This document shows, one piece after another, positions 34,426 through 42,228 of a stretch of 55,691 nt of DNA. Both the position numbers and the translations under genes were made by a program. Position 1 is the stretch's first letter. Each line of letters starts with the position of its first letter. Below the pieces are notes generated by a model, which searched no databases, was not told the origin of the DNA, and saw only the letters and a program-made list of their open reading frames with translations. Location of the stretch: the NCBI RefSeq assembly GCF_910578445.1, contig NZ_CAJTQC010000021.1, positions 1 to 55,691 of the forward strand. Direction: 5' to 3'. Source of the stretch: an uncultured Duncaniella sp. (GTDB lineage Bacteria; Bacteroidota; Bacteroidia; Bacteroidales; Muribaculaceae).

Positions 34426-35444
34426 AAGTCTGCGTTGTTGATGCGCACCACCCATCCGTTGATGGTGATATGGGTTGAAATCCAGTAGCCGTTCTGGAGA
34501 AACAGAACCATGTTCCATGTGTTCTCGCGGTCGAGAAATTCCTGAGAACCCATCCATGCATACTGGTCGCTCTTGAGGAGCAGGAGCACGTTGATGAGCG
34601 GAAGCGAGAGCACTTTCGAACCGTCGCGGGCGTTGGTGATTTCGAGGCGCGACTCGTGGTTGGCTATGAGGCGCGAGATGCTGAACTCGGCATAGGCTAC
34701 CTCGAATTCCTGCTCGGTGTCGGGGTCGATTCCGGCAATCTGCTGTCCGCGTGCCCACGGGCTGTAGGAGGTGACGGAGGTGGGGATAATGTTGTTTTGC
34801 CAGTCGAAAAGAGTGTTGTCGGCGGTGATTGAGAAGTTGAAATCGCGGTTGTCGACAGAGGTGTTGTTGACGTTCTGGAGGACAACGCGGATGTTGTTGG
34901 TGTCTCTCATCATTTCGACTGTGGCTTCGGTGTAGTCGGTCGACTCTTCGGGGACAGTCACTTCGAGCGCCCCGTAGAAAAGATTGTGGAGCTGTGTCCC
35001 GACGGGCGATGTGATGAGCCCGGGGTTGAGGCTGACGCCTACGTTCTCGATCGGGAGCGATGCGTCGGGGGTGGCGGTGAAACCAAACGTGGCTTCATCG
35101 CAGGCCATGCCTCCGTAGGCGAGGAGGCGGTAAGATCCGGCAGGGAGGTCGAGCTGCATGCGCCAGTTCTCGTCGGAGAGCAGCGCGGCGCTTGACTCGG
35201 TGCGGGTTTCGATATATTTTCCGTCTTTGTCGTAAACAAGGAGCGTCAGGCAGTCGACCTGTGAGGGGAATGCGTTGGCAAACTCCATGTTGTAGTCATA
35301 GACGAAACGCAACCGCAGTCCCTCGTCGCAGGGGTCGAGATCGTTGTAGATGATCGCGTCGCACGATGAAAGGGAAACCATACCGGCGACGGCAAGCGCC
35401 GCCGGTATGATAGATGAGATGATATTTCGTCCAAACAGTTTCAT
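34422..35444 (-). CDS. FimB/Mfa2-family fimbrial anchor subunit
   Basis: The 340-residue lipoprotein (signal ending SLSSC) has the FimB/Mfa2 pattern: EGLRLRFVYDYNMEFANAFP near the N-terminus, VDCLTLLVYDKDGKYIETRT, LPAGSYRLLAYGGM and the C-terminal GYWISTHITINGWVVRINN. In Porphyromonas, Mfa2 caps the base of the fimbria, attaches it to the outer membrane and limits its length. It follows the major subunit gene by 51 bases, as in the mfa locus, and overlaps the next gene by ATGA. Confidence 0.88.
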   Translation of the reverse strand: MKLFGRNIISSIIPAALAVAGMVSLSSCDAIIYNDLDPCDEGLRLRFVYDYNMEFANAFPSQVDCLTLLVYDKDGKYIETRTESSAALLSDENWRMQLDLPAGSYRLLAYGGMACDEATFGFTATPDASLPIENVGVSLNPGLITSPVGTQLHNLFYGALEVTVPEESTDYTEATVEMMRDTNNIRVVLQNVNNTSVDNRDFNFSITADNTLFDWQNNIIPTSVTSYSPWARGQQIAGIDPDTEQEFEVAYAEFSISRLIANHESRLEITNARDGSKVLSLPLINVLLLLKSDQYAWMGSQEFLDRENTWNMVLFLQNGYWISTHITINGWVVRINNADL

Positions 35445-35495
35445 TGCTGTTTTTTGAAGGATTACTCTTAAAAATGATTCGTCAGTGGATTCCGA

Positions 35496-37706
35496 TTAGA
35501 ATTCGATGTCATTGACACGAACAACCCAAGGAAGGACTTGAGCAGTAACTGTGAGATAAACATCTTCCTTTTCATCAGGAGTTCCGGGAGTGGGTTTGTC
35601 GGGGTCGTTTTCAGAAATGCGCGGGTGACCTAACTGGCTGAGCTTAGTTACAGCAAGTTTGTAGACATTGTTGCGGACTACAGCAAACTCCATCGGGCCC
35701 ATCACACCATTGTTGAGGTTGTCATTGTGACGATTCCAGTAATAGTAGTAGCAATAGTAACCCCAGCCAAGATCCTTGTCTTTGCTTCTCTGATAAATGG
35801 TTATATTCGCATCGGTGACAGCTTTCTTAAATGCGTTTTTAAATTCATTGTTAGCATCTGCTGGCTTTTTGGCGTCATTCCATTTATTCCATGCATCGTT
35901 TGCACAACCAACTTCTTCTGCAAGTGTGTCGGTATATTTGATAGAAACACCTTCTTGAGTGACATTGCCTGTCTGGCTGTCTACAACATTATATTTAAAA
36001 TCTACACTTCCAAAACCGCCTGTTCCGAATACAGCAACGTAAAGGCTGTTGCTGCGGTTGATTGATATAGGCTCCCAGTGTCCTCCATCGGTCTCACCTT
36101 CAACAGCGACCCATTTGAATCCCGGAATAGCAGCTTTGATAGCGGCTTCGCGTATTTTTGTCCATGAAAGATAAAGATTGCCTGCAAAAAGGTAAAGAAT
36201 AGGTGCACGATATGAATCGCCAAAAGACTCATCTTCATTATTTATTGCATCAGCAAGTTCTTTGATATCAGCATCGGTAGAGTTAACTGCTGCGTCTGGT
36301 GCAACCATTTTACCCTTGAATACAACACCTGTAGAGATTGCATTTATCTGTGATTCAACAGGACCTGCAATTGTGTTTTCGGTTACATAACGCCAGATAC
36401 GATAATCCCCGAGTTTATTACCATTATTCCAAGAGTCATTGTTGTCTTCAATTCCTTTTAAGACAGTTTCACAAGATACTGTTCCCCATCGATCCTCATT
36501 GCCATTATTGTCGATTGTACCATCTGATTTGAAGAATGGGTAGTGTAAACCTTCGCTGTAGTCAAAAGTGGTGGGGATGGGATTGATATTTGTTGCTGCA
36601 ATTACAGATTGCTTCCATGTATAATCAGCGTCGACAACATAATTTCCCTTCTTTGTGATTTCTCCACTTCCAATTGCATACCAAGGTAGTTCTGGCTTAC
36701 AAATCTCTGCATTGGTCTGCTTTCCATCTTCTGAGACATGACGAAGGAAGTAATAGCTCTTGTTCATGTTTATAAGAGCCATTTTTTCAAGCTGAATGTT
36801 TACAATTGCAGTTTTTTTATCGCCGTCGGTGGTGTATACTACTTCATATGTGCGGTTTCCGATACCATTGTATCCATCTTTGTCATTACATCCATTTCCT
36901 CCAATAGAGCCGTCTTTGAAGTCAAAACGAGCGACAGCACGTTCCACCTTTACAGCACCGCGATCAGTTGTTCCATTGTCAATGTTTACATCTCCGTTTG
37001 TGCCTGAGAGATCGAAAGGCTTGCTCTTGGATGTATAGAAATTCCAATCTTGAAGAGTATGAGGAATCTCGCGTGTGGCTATGAGCGCATTTGACATGAG
37101 GAATGAGTTTTTAGCCCAGATAGCTTCGTCTGCTGCTATAGTAGCATGGCCAATCTTATTAATCCAGTCATTGCTGCCGGAGGCAATTCCAGCAACAGTA
37201 TTTTCTCCTTCTGTATGTCCAAATACTATATTCGAAAGTTCGTTAGTGGGATTACAGAACAAGAAAATATTGGCTTCTGTTTTATGGTTCGGCTTGTTAT
37301 AATAATTGCTGAGTTGTGTCTTGGTGAACTGTGAAACAGCTTGGTAAGTCAACTTGTCTGCTGTTAAAGCACGCAGGTCTGTTTTTGTAATCTGTGCTGC
37401 TGCTATAAAGTTATTTGTTTCTGCTTCAGCAAGTATAATAATGGCTTTTTCGACTATATTTTCATAGTCTTTACCATATTCTACTCCAGAATTACTTGTG
37501 CTACCGTTGTCGCCCGGATTACCAGTTTGGCTACGGGAGCTTTTTGCATTGGGCAGGTCAATGTCGATGGTGAAATACACACCGTCTTGAGTTTCAGTTC
37601 CGGGACCATTCGGGCTGTCTGGTCCGTCGCTGAGTTTGTCGTCGGAACAAGCTCCGAGCATCATGGCAGCAATAGCAGCCATGCTGAGGAATTTAAATTT
37701 TCTCAT
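35496..37706 (-). CDS. Mfa1-type major fimbrial subunit
   Basis: The 736-residue lipoprotein precursor has a signal ending LGACSDD, an N-terminal fimbrillin domain (VYFTIDIDLPNAKSSRSQTG, YENIVEKAIIILAEAETNNF, KVERAVARFDF) and the Mfa1 C-terminal domain (GVMGPMEFAVVRNNVYKLAV, TKLSQLGHPRISE, YLTVTAQVLPWVVRVNDIEF). The last strand would act as donor strand in polymerisation after cleavage. It is larger than Porphyromonas Mfa1 (about 560). AT-rich and rich in Asn, Asp and Lys, as expected for a surface subunit. It is the third gene of the operon, with a 70-base gap upstream. Confidence 0.88.
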   Translation of the reverse strand: MRKFKFLSMAAIAAMMLGACSDDKLSDGPDSPNGPGTETQDGVYFTIDIDLPNAKSSRSQTGNPGDNGSTSNSGVEYGKDYENIVEKAIIILAEAETNNFIAAAQITKTDLRALTADKLTYQAVSQFTKTQLSNYYNKPNHKTEANIFLFCNPTNELSNIVFGHTEGENTVAGIASGSNDWINKIGHATIAADEAIWAKNSFLMSNALIATREIPHTLQDWNFYTSKSKPFDLSGTNGDVNIDNGTTDRGAVKVERAVARFDFKDGSIGGNGCNDKDGYNGIGNRTYEVVYTTDGDKKTAIVNIQLEKMALINMNKSYYFLRHVSEDGKQTNAEICKPELPWYAIGSGEITKKGNYVVDADYTWKQSVIAATNINPIPTTFDYSEGLHYPFFKSDGTIDNNGNEDRWGTVSCETVLKGIEDNNDSWNNGNKLGDYRIWRYVTENTIAGPVESQINAISTGVVFKGKMVAPDAAVNSTDADIKELADAINNEDESFGDSYRAPILYLFAGNLYLSWTKIREAAIKAAIPGFKWVAVEGETDGGHWEPISINRSNSLYVAVFGTGGFGSVDFKYNVVDSQTGNVTQEGVSIKYTDTLAEEVGCANDAWNKWNDAKKPADANNEFKNAFKKAVTDANITIYQRSKDKDLGWGYYCYYYYWNRHNDNLNNGVMGPMEFAVVRNNVYKLAVTKLSQLGHPRISENDPDKPTPGTPDEKEDVYLTVTAQVLPWVVRVNDIEF

Positions 37707-37776
37707 TTTGTGACAAATTTTGGTTGTTTAATATATTAATGTGTTGAATAAATTCGGTGAATGCGTTGTGTGTCTG

Positions 37777-39279
37777 TTACTTAGACGAAGGTTTGATGAG
37801 ATATGTCACGGGGTGATATGTGTTAAGCTTGCTGATCTGATTGATGAGCGTGTCGCAACCGTCCATGCCTGCGTCGGCTGCTGCCTTGAACCGCTTGACG
37901 GCCTCGTTGTAGTCCGAGCGCTTGGCAGCGAGGATTCCGCGTGCGTAGTGGGCTTCGGGAGTGTTGCCGGCTTTGAGCAGGTGGCTCTGCGCCTCGTCAA
38001 GCTCACCGCGCTTCATGTCGTTGTTGGCAGCGTTGAGGTTGAGCATCGGGTCGTCGGGGTAGACCTCGACGGCAGTCTCGAAAACCTTGCAATATTCGTC
38101 AGAGCCTTCGGGATAGGTCTGCGCGAGGGTGTAGAAGTCGACGTTGCGCAGGCGAGTCGGGTCGGTCTCGAAAGCGTGGCGGATTTCGGCGATGTCAGTA
38201 TAGGTCTTGATGGCATATTCGACAGTGTAGTCCGAGTGGCGCAGCCAAGGATAGATTTGCTTGAGGATGACGGCATAGTCCTTGGGAAAGCGTACCTTGA
38301 TTTCGCGGTCGCGGGCATCGTAGCCGAGCGGGCCGTCGACAATGTCGATGATTTCACGACGGTGTTCAATCGGGTAGTCGAGCGAGTCGGTCAGATAGTT
38401 GCGGAGACCGGCCCAGTCCTCGGGGTCGTAGCTCGAAGTGACCACGGTGTCGGGGAAGTGGTAGAGGTCGCGGACGTGACGGCGGAGGGTCTCGGTACGG
38501 CCCTTTGCAAGACGCACGTTGTTGTCATACGGACCTTCGGGCGATGCGAAACCCTTGATGTGGACGTGGGTTATGGTCGCATCCTTGTCGTCTTTGACAT
38601 ACTGGATAGAGTTGTAGATTTTGCGCAGCTCCTGAGGGTTGATCATGTAGTCGGGCTCAAGCTCGGTGCGGTTGACGATGAAGGTGATGAAGGCCGATCC
38701 GCTGAGCGACTTGATGACAGGGCCTGCGTCGACCGGCGGAGCGTAGACGAAGGCTGGTTCGAAAGCGGGGCGGGTCACGTCGATCTGCGCGAGGGGAATG
38801 TTGCCCGAGGGCGACGGGCCTGTGAGGCGGTCGGGGGCGTCGCAGCAGTTGGCTGATTCGGCGCGCATCTCGACAGTCGAGCGCTCCATCCAAGGGGCGA
38901 AGGTGACTTCGCGTGTGTAGACGGCGTGGGCGTTCTTCTTGCCTGCGCGGTAGATGGGTTTCAGAGGGTCTTCAAGCTCGCCGTCGCGGAGGTAGTGAAA
39001 CCAGCGGTTGCGTCCGGCGATGACTATCGGTTCGAGCGCGAGGCTGTCGGACAGATTGTCGGCCACGATGACGGGTGTGAATATGATTTCGCGTTCGGAA
39101 TTGACGCTGTATTTCTCGATGTCGAGGTCGATGTCGATTTTGAGTTTTCCGGCCGCTTCGTCGACGGCGACGTTTATGTCATAGAGCTTTATGTCGGTGC
39201 TGTCGGCAGTCGACTTGAATGCCATGACGGCAGGAGTCGCTAAGGCGAGGGCGGCAAGTATGCTTGCAATCCGTTTCAT
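37777..39279 (-). CDS. DUF3868 / OmpA-like / TPR fimbrial assembly protein
   Basis: The 500-residue exported protein (signal ending TPAVMA) has an N-terminal DUF3868 beta domain (YDINVAVDEAAGKLKIDIDL), an OmpA-C-like peptidoglycan-binding centre (HVHIKGFASPEGPYDNNVRL, AKGRTETLRRHV) and C-terminal TPR helices (NLNAANNDMKRGELDEAQSH, YARGILAAKRSDYNEAVKRF). Proteins of this kind sit before major fimbrillin genes in Bacteroidales and are thought to help assemble or anchor the fimbria in the envelope. The ATG at 39279 gives a better signal than the one three codons upstream. Confidence 0.82.
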   Translation of the reverse strand: MKRIASILAALALATPAVMAFKSTADSTDIKLYDINVAVDEAAGKLKIDIDLDIEKYSVNSEREIIFTPVIVADNLSDSLALEPIVIAGRNRWFHYLRDGELEDPLKPIYRAGKKNAHAVYTREVTFAPWMERSTVEMRAESANCCDAPDRLTGPSPSGNIPLAQIDVTRPAFEPAFVYAPPVDAGPVIKSLSGSAFITFIVNRTELEPDYMINPQELRKIYNSIQYVKDDKDATITHVHIKGFASPEGPYDNNVRLAKGRTETLRRHVRDLYHFPDTVVTSSYDPEDWAGLRNYLTDSLDYPIEHRREIIDIVDGPLGYDARDREIKVRFPKDYAVILKQIYPWLRHSDYTVEYAIKTYTDIAEIRHAFETDPTRLRNVDFYTLAQTYPEGSDEYCKVFETAVEVYPDDPMLNLNAANNDMKRGELDEAQSHLLKAGNTPEAHYARGILAAKRSDYNEAVKRFKAAADAGMDGCDTLINQISKLNTYHPVTYLIKPSSK

Positions 39280-39300
39280 GGTTCGCATGTATGAGGGGGG

Positions 39301-39885
39301 TTAAAATGTGTAGATGAGATTGATAGCGGCTTTAGTCGGGCCGAAGTAGTTGTGGTGTTTGCCCGAAAGCTTCTTGGTCCCGCACTTCGCACAGGGATAC
39401 ACGTCGTAGATCGTGTGGACCCATCCGAGTCCGATTTCGGCCTCGATGTTCCATCGGCGGTCGAGAATCCACGAGTAGCCGTAGGCCACGCCTGCGCCGA
39501 ACATCCATCCCTGATGGCGCTCGTCGGAGAGTTTCGAGAAGTCAGTCCCGAGAAATTTGATGTTGTTGTCGAGGTTGCCGAAGTTGTATTGCCCCCCTAA
39601 GATGTGAGCACCGACAAAATGTCCTGAAAATCTGCGGCAGAACCAGTAGCGGCCTTCGGGCATCACGAGCCAGTGTTTCCAATAGTGGTCGTTGACATCC
39701 CATGCGTTGAGCCTTCCTGTCAGCTCGAATGTCCATTTGGGCGCGAGGCCGACTTCGGCGCTCACCTCAGGCGACAGCGCGATGTCGGAGAGGATGTTGG
39801 TCTTGACGGCTGCGTCCTGCGCCCTGACTTCACAGAGGCTCAGAAGCCCAAGCAGGACTCCGGCCAAAAGAATCTTGAATCTCAT
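39301..39885 (-). CDS. DUF3575 outer-membrane beta-barrel protein
   Basis: The 194-residue protein has a signal ending VRAQ and a small barrel: AVKTNILSDIALSPEVSAEV, WKHWLVMPEGRYWFCRRFSG, GHFVGAHILGGQYNFGN, GAGVAYGYSWILDRRWNIEA and a C-terminal aromatic INLIYTF, as in DUF3575 proteins. These commonly start Bacteroidales fimbrial operons next to DUF3868 genes. A CAKCG motif near residue 170 is unusual. The ATG at 39885 is chosen for its signal peptide; the frame is open further upstream but unrelated in composition. Confidence 0.85.
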   Translation of the reverse strand: MRFKILLAGVLLGLLSLCEVRAQDAAVKTNILSDIALSPEVSAEVGLAPKWTFELTGRLNAWDVNDHYWKHWLVMPEGRYWFCRRFSGHFVGAHILGGQYNFGNLDNNIKFLGTDFSKLSDERHQGWMFGAGVAYGYSWILDRRWNIEAEIGLGWVHTIYDVYPCAKCGTKKLSGKHHNYFGPTKAAINLIYTF

Positions 39886-39936
39886 ATGTGTAGTTTCTAC
39901 ATTCCGCCTGCTGTCGCAGGAGCGGTTGCGTGATGA

Positions 39937-39966
39937 TAAATCGGATGAAACGTTAAATCGGATGAA
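39937..39966 (+). repeat. 13-base direct repeat, period 17
   Basis: TAAATCGGATGAA occurs at 39937-39949 and 39954-39966, separated by ACGT, about 50 bases upstream of the fimbrial operon start codon. Confidence 0.7.
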
Positions 39967-40088
39967 GTTTTTAAGGATACCTAACTTCTTTGCGAGGAGA
40001 GCTATTATTGTGTGGATTGCGAGGAGGGCTGACCGCAGTGCCCCGTGAAGGGGTGGCGGTGGGACGGCTACCTCCGGCAGGGGGAATG

Positions 40089-40125
40089 CAACAAAGCCCC
40101 GCCGGGATGGTCCGGTGACGGGGCT
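40089..40125 (-). terminator. Terminator-like hairpin 2 in fimbrial leader
   Basis: AGCCCCG (40095-40101) pairs with CGGGGCT (40119-40125), with inner CCGG/CCGG. On the minus strand the stem is followed by TTTGTTGCAT, the same tail as hairpin 1. Confidence 0.6.
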
Positions 40126-40136
40126 ATGCAACAAAA

Positions 40137-40174
40137 CCCCGCGAACCGAAACCTTGGCCGGTTTCAGGCTGGGG
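40137..40174 (-). terminator. Terminator-like hairpin 1 in fimbrial leader
   Basis: CCCC (40137-40140) pairs with GGGG (about 40171-40174) and GAAACC (40148-40153) with GGTTTC (40160-40165). On the minus strand TTTTGTTGCAT follows. An alternative AACCG/CGGTT pairing competes with the inner stem. Confidence 0.5.
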
Positions 40175-40339
40175 GGTAAATATTTGATTCCCAATACTTT
40201 ATAGCAAATGGGGGGGTAAAATTGTCTGTGCGTTATGGCAGATGTCGCTCATGACATTCGTCTTGAAGTTACTGATGCTGTGTATAATAATTAATCCATA
40301 TGTTTTGTGCGGCATTAAGCCCTGAAAAAGATGGGAGTG

Positions 40340-40360
40340 GCTTGCCGATACACGGCAAGC
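40340..40360 (-). other. Perfect 8-bp hairpin in fimbrial leader
   Basis: GCTTGCCG at 40340-40347 and CGGCAAGC at 40353-40360 are perfect reverse complements with a 5-base loop, about 60 bases downstream of the predicted minus-strand transcript start. Confidence 0.55.
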
Positions 40361-40422
40361 ATCAAAGAACAGGTTTAAAACGTACAAAGTTCCAAAATCA
40401 GGCTAAAAGTCTAATTCTGACG

Positions 40423-40452
40423 CAAAATTATACATAAATTATGAAATAGCAA
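40423..40452 (-). promoter_or_regulatory. Putative fimbrial operon promoter
   Basis: On the minus strand TTG (40450-40452), a 19-base spacer and TAATTTTG (40423-40430). It would give a leader of about 530 bases before the DUF3575 gene. No better promoter is seen closer to the gene. Confidence 0.5.
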
Positions 40453-40504
40453 AACTTTAGATAAAAAAAGTGATACATCATTCAAAAATGTAAAAATAAT
40501 TCTT

Positions 40505-40512
40505 AACTTTGC
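40505..40512 (+). promoter_or_regulatory. Putative -7 box of the C69 dipeptidase gene
   Basis: TAACTTTG about 70 bases before the ATG at 40584; no TTG at the -33 spacing. Confidence 0.4.
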
Positions 40513-40583
40513 CTGAGACTATACCGATTTAATATAAACGACATCTCATCCACAGCCTGATAAACCAATTACCTTATAAAAAT

Positions 40584-42206
40584 ATGAAAATGAAATCCCT
40601 GTTTCTGGCCATGGCGGCACTGTTGCCGGTCGAGGCGCTTGCGTGTACGAGTCTTATCGCCGGTAAGAAGGCCACGGCCGACGGTTCGGTCCTCGTGACC
40701 TATGCTGCCGACAGCCACACGCTCTATGGCGAACTCTATAACCGCCCCGGTGGCAAGCATGCTGCCGGCGAAGTGCGCAAGATTGTCGAGTGGGACACCG
40801 GAAAGTATCTCGGCGATATCCCGCAGGTGGCCGAGACCTATACGACCATAGGCAACATGAACGAACACGGCCTGACCATCTCCGAGAGCACATGGGGCGG
40901 CCGTGCCGAACTGGCCGACACAACCGGCATCATGGACTACGGCTCGCTTATCTACGTGACGCTCGAGCGTGCGCGTACTGCCCGCGAGGCCATCAAGGTC
41001 ATGACCGATCTCGTCAAGGACTACGGCTATCATTCGAGCGGAGAGTCATTCTCGATCGCCGACTCTGAGGAAGCTTGGGTCATGGAGCTCATAGGCAAGG
41101 GTGGCAAGGAGAAGGGCGCTGTGTGGGTGGCCCGCCGCATCCCCGACGATTGCATCTCGGGTCATGCCAACCATCCGCGCATCCACAAATTCCCCCTCAA
41201 CGATAAGGAAAACACCATCTATTCGCCCGATGTCATCGACTTCGCGCGCAAGATGGGCTACTACAAGGGCAAGGACGAGGATTTCAGCTTCTCGCTGGCC
41301 TATGGCGAGCTAGACGCTACCGCCACACGCGGATGCGACGGCCGTGTCTGGAGCTATTTCAACCGTTACTCCGACGGGATGGATGCCTATCTCCCCTACG
41401 TGATGCGCGGCGAGGGCGAGGCTTTCCCTCTTTGGGTGAAGCCCAACCGCAAAGTCAGCGTCAACGACATGAAGTGGATGATGCGCGACCATTTCGAAGG
41501 CACTCCCATGGATATGACTCAGGACATCGGCGCAGGCCCGTATGCCGTTCCCTACCGCTGGCGTCCGATGACTTTCAAGGTCGACGGCAAGGAGTATCTC
41601 AACGAACGCGCCATCGCCACCCAGCAGACAGGCTTCTCGTTCGTGTCGCAGATGAACTCGGCTCATCCCGAACTCATGCGCGGCATCCTCTGGTTTGGCG
41701 TTGATGATGCCAACACCTGCGTGTATGTCCCCATGTACAACGGCATCACTTCCATCCCCCACGAATTTGCAGTCGGCAACGGCGACCTGCTCACCCTCTC
41801 GTGGGACGCAGCCTTCTGGGTGACAAGCTACGTTGCCAATCAGGCCTATCACCAGTATAGCAAGATGATCGACGATATCCGCAAGGTGCAGAAGGCCGAG
41901 GAGGCAACGCTCGAAGGCGAAGTCGACAAATTCATCGCCGAACTTCCCTCTATGGACGCCGCTACGGCACGCCAGCGCCTCAACGCCCATTCGGCCGACG
42001 CTTCGAAGCGCTATGTGAAGCGCTACAAGGATCTGGGCGACTATCTGCTTGTGAAATACATGGACGGAAACATCAAGCGCGAGAAGGACGGCAAGTTCGA
42101 GCGCACACCCGAAGGAATGCCGGTGTCGCCGATCTATGGAGGCTACGACGAGCGCTACTACCGTTCGATAGCCGACCAGACAGGCGACCATCTCCTCATA
42201 AAGTGA
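40584..42206 (+). CDS. Secreted C69-family dipeptidase (PepD-like)
   Basis: The 540-residue Ntn-hydrolase has a signal-like leader ending VEALA directly before CTSLIAGKKATADGS; Cys21 would be the N-terminal nucleophile after processing. Later family blocks include TIGNMNEHGLTISESTWGGR, YVTLERARTAREAI, EEAWVMELIG, VSVNDMKWMMRDHFEGTPMD and QTGFSFVSQM. C69 enzymes cut dipeptides or short peptides; here it is probably periplasmic and used in peptide feeding. It precedes the helicase gene by 22 bases and may be co-transcribed. Confidence 0.92.
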   Translation: MKMKSLFLAMAALLPVEALACTSLIAGKKATADGSVLVTYAADSHTLYGELYNRPGGKHAAGEVRKIVEWDTGKYLGDIPQVAETYTTIGNMNEHGLTISESTWGGRAELADTTGIMDYGSLIYVTLERARTAREAIKVMTDLVKDYGYHSSGESFSIADSEEAWVMELIGKGGKEKGAVWVARRIPDDCISGHANHPRIHKFPLNDKENTIYSPDVIDFARKMGYYKGKDEDFSFSLAYGELDATATRGCDGRVWSYFNRYSDGMDAYLPYVMRGEGEAFPLWVKPNRKVSVNDMKWMMRDHFEGTPMDMTQDIGAGPYAVPYRWRPMTFKVDGKEYLNERAIATQQTGFSFVSQMNSAHPELMRGILWFGVDDANTCVYVPMYNGITSIPHEFAVGNGDLLTLSWDAAFWVTSYVANQAYHQYSKMIDDIRKVQKAEEATLEGEVDKFIAELPSMDAATARQRLNAHSADASKRYVKRYKDLGDYLLVKYMDGNIKREKDGKFERTPEGMPVSPIYGGYDERYYRSIADQTGDHLLIK

Positions 42207-42228
42207 CGGAACACCCTCTAAGCATTAA

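Larger units (their letters stand above)
39886..40583. other. Regulatory region between fimbrial operon and pepD
   Basis: About 700 bases between divergent operons. Going upstream of the fimbrial operon it holds a 13-base direct repeat (39937-39949, 39954-39966), tandem terminator-like hairpins (40089-40125, 40137-40174), repeated TTTACCCCCC tracts on the minus strand (about 40170-40220), a perfect hairpin at 40340-40360 and a minus-strand promoter at 40423-40452. A plus-strand TAACTTTG at 40505-40512 probably serves pepD. No convincing gene; the frame 40199-40387 (TTG start) is unlikely to be coding. Confidence 0.6.

Noticed and set aside
37741..38856. Long plus-strand frame of 371 codons opposite the DUF3868 gene
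   Set aside because: Antisense shadow of a well-supported gene in GC-rich sequence; Val/Gly/Asp-rich translation without family features.
40199..40387. Minus-strand frame of 62 codons in the fimbrial leader, possible leader peptide
   Set aside because: It begins with TTG, has no ribosome-binding signal, and spans hairpins and C-tracts. Could only be supported by conservation or ribosome profiling.
39886..40452. Invertible promoter like those of Bacteroides capsule loci
   Set aside because: No long inverted repeats flank the promoter; the AAACGT-like sites at about 39948 and 40377 are in the same orientation, and no recombinase gene is nearby.
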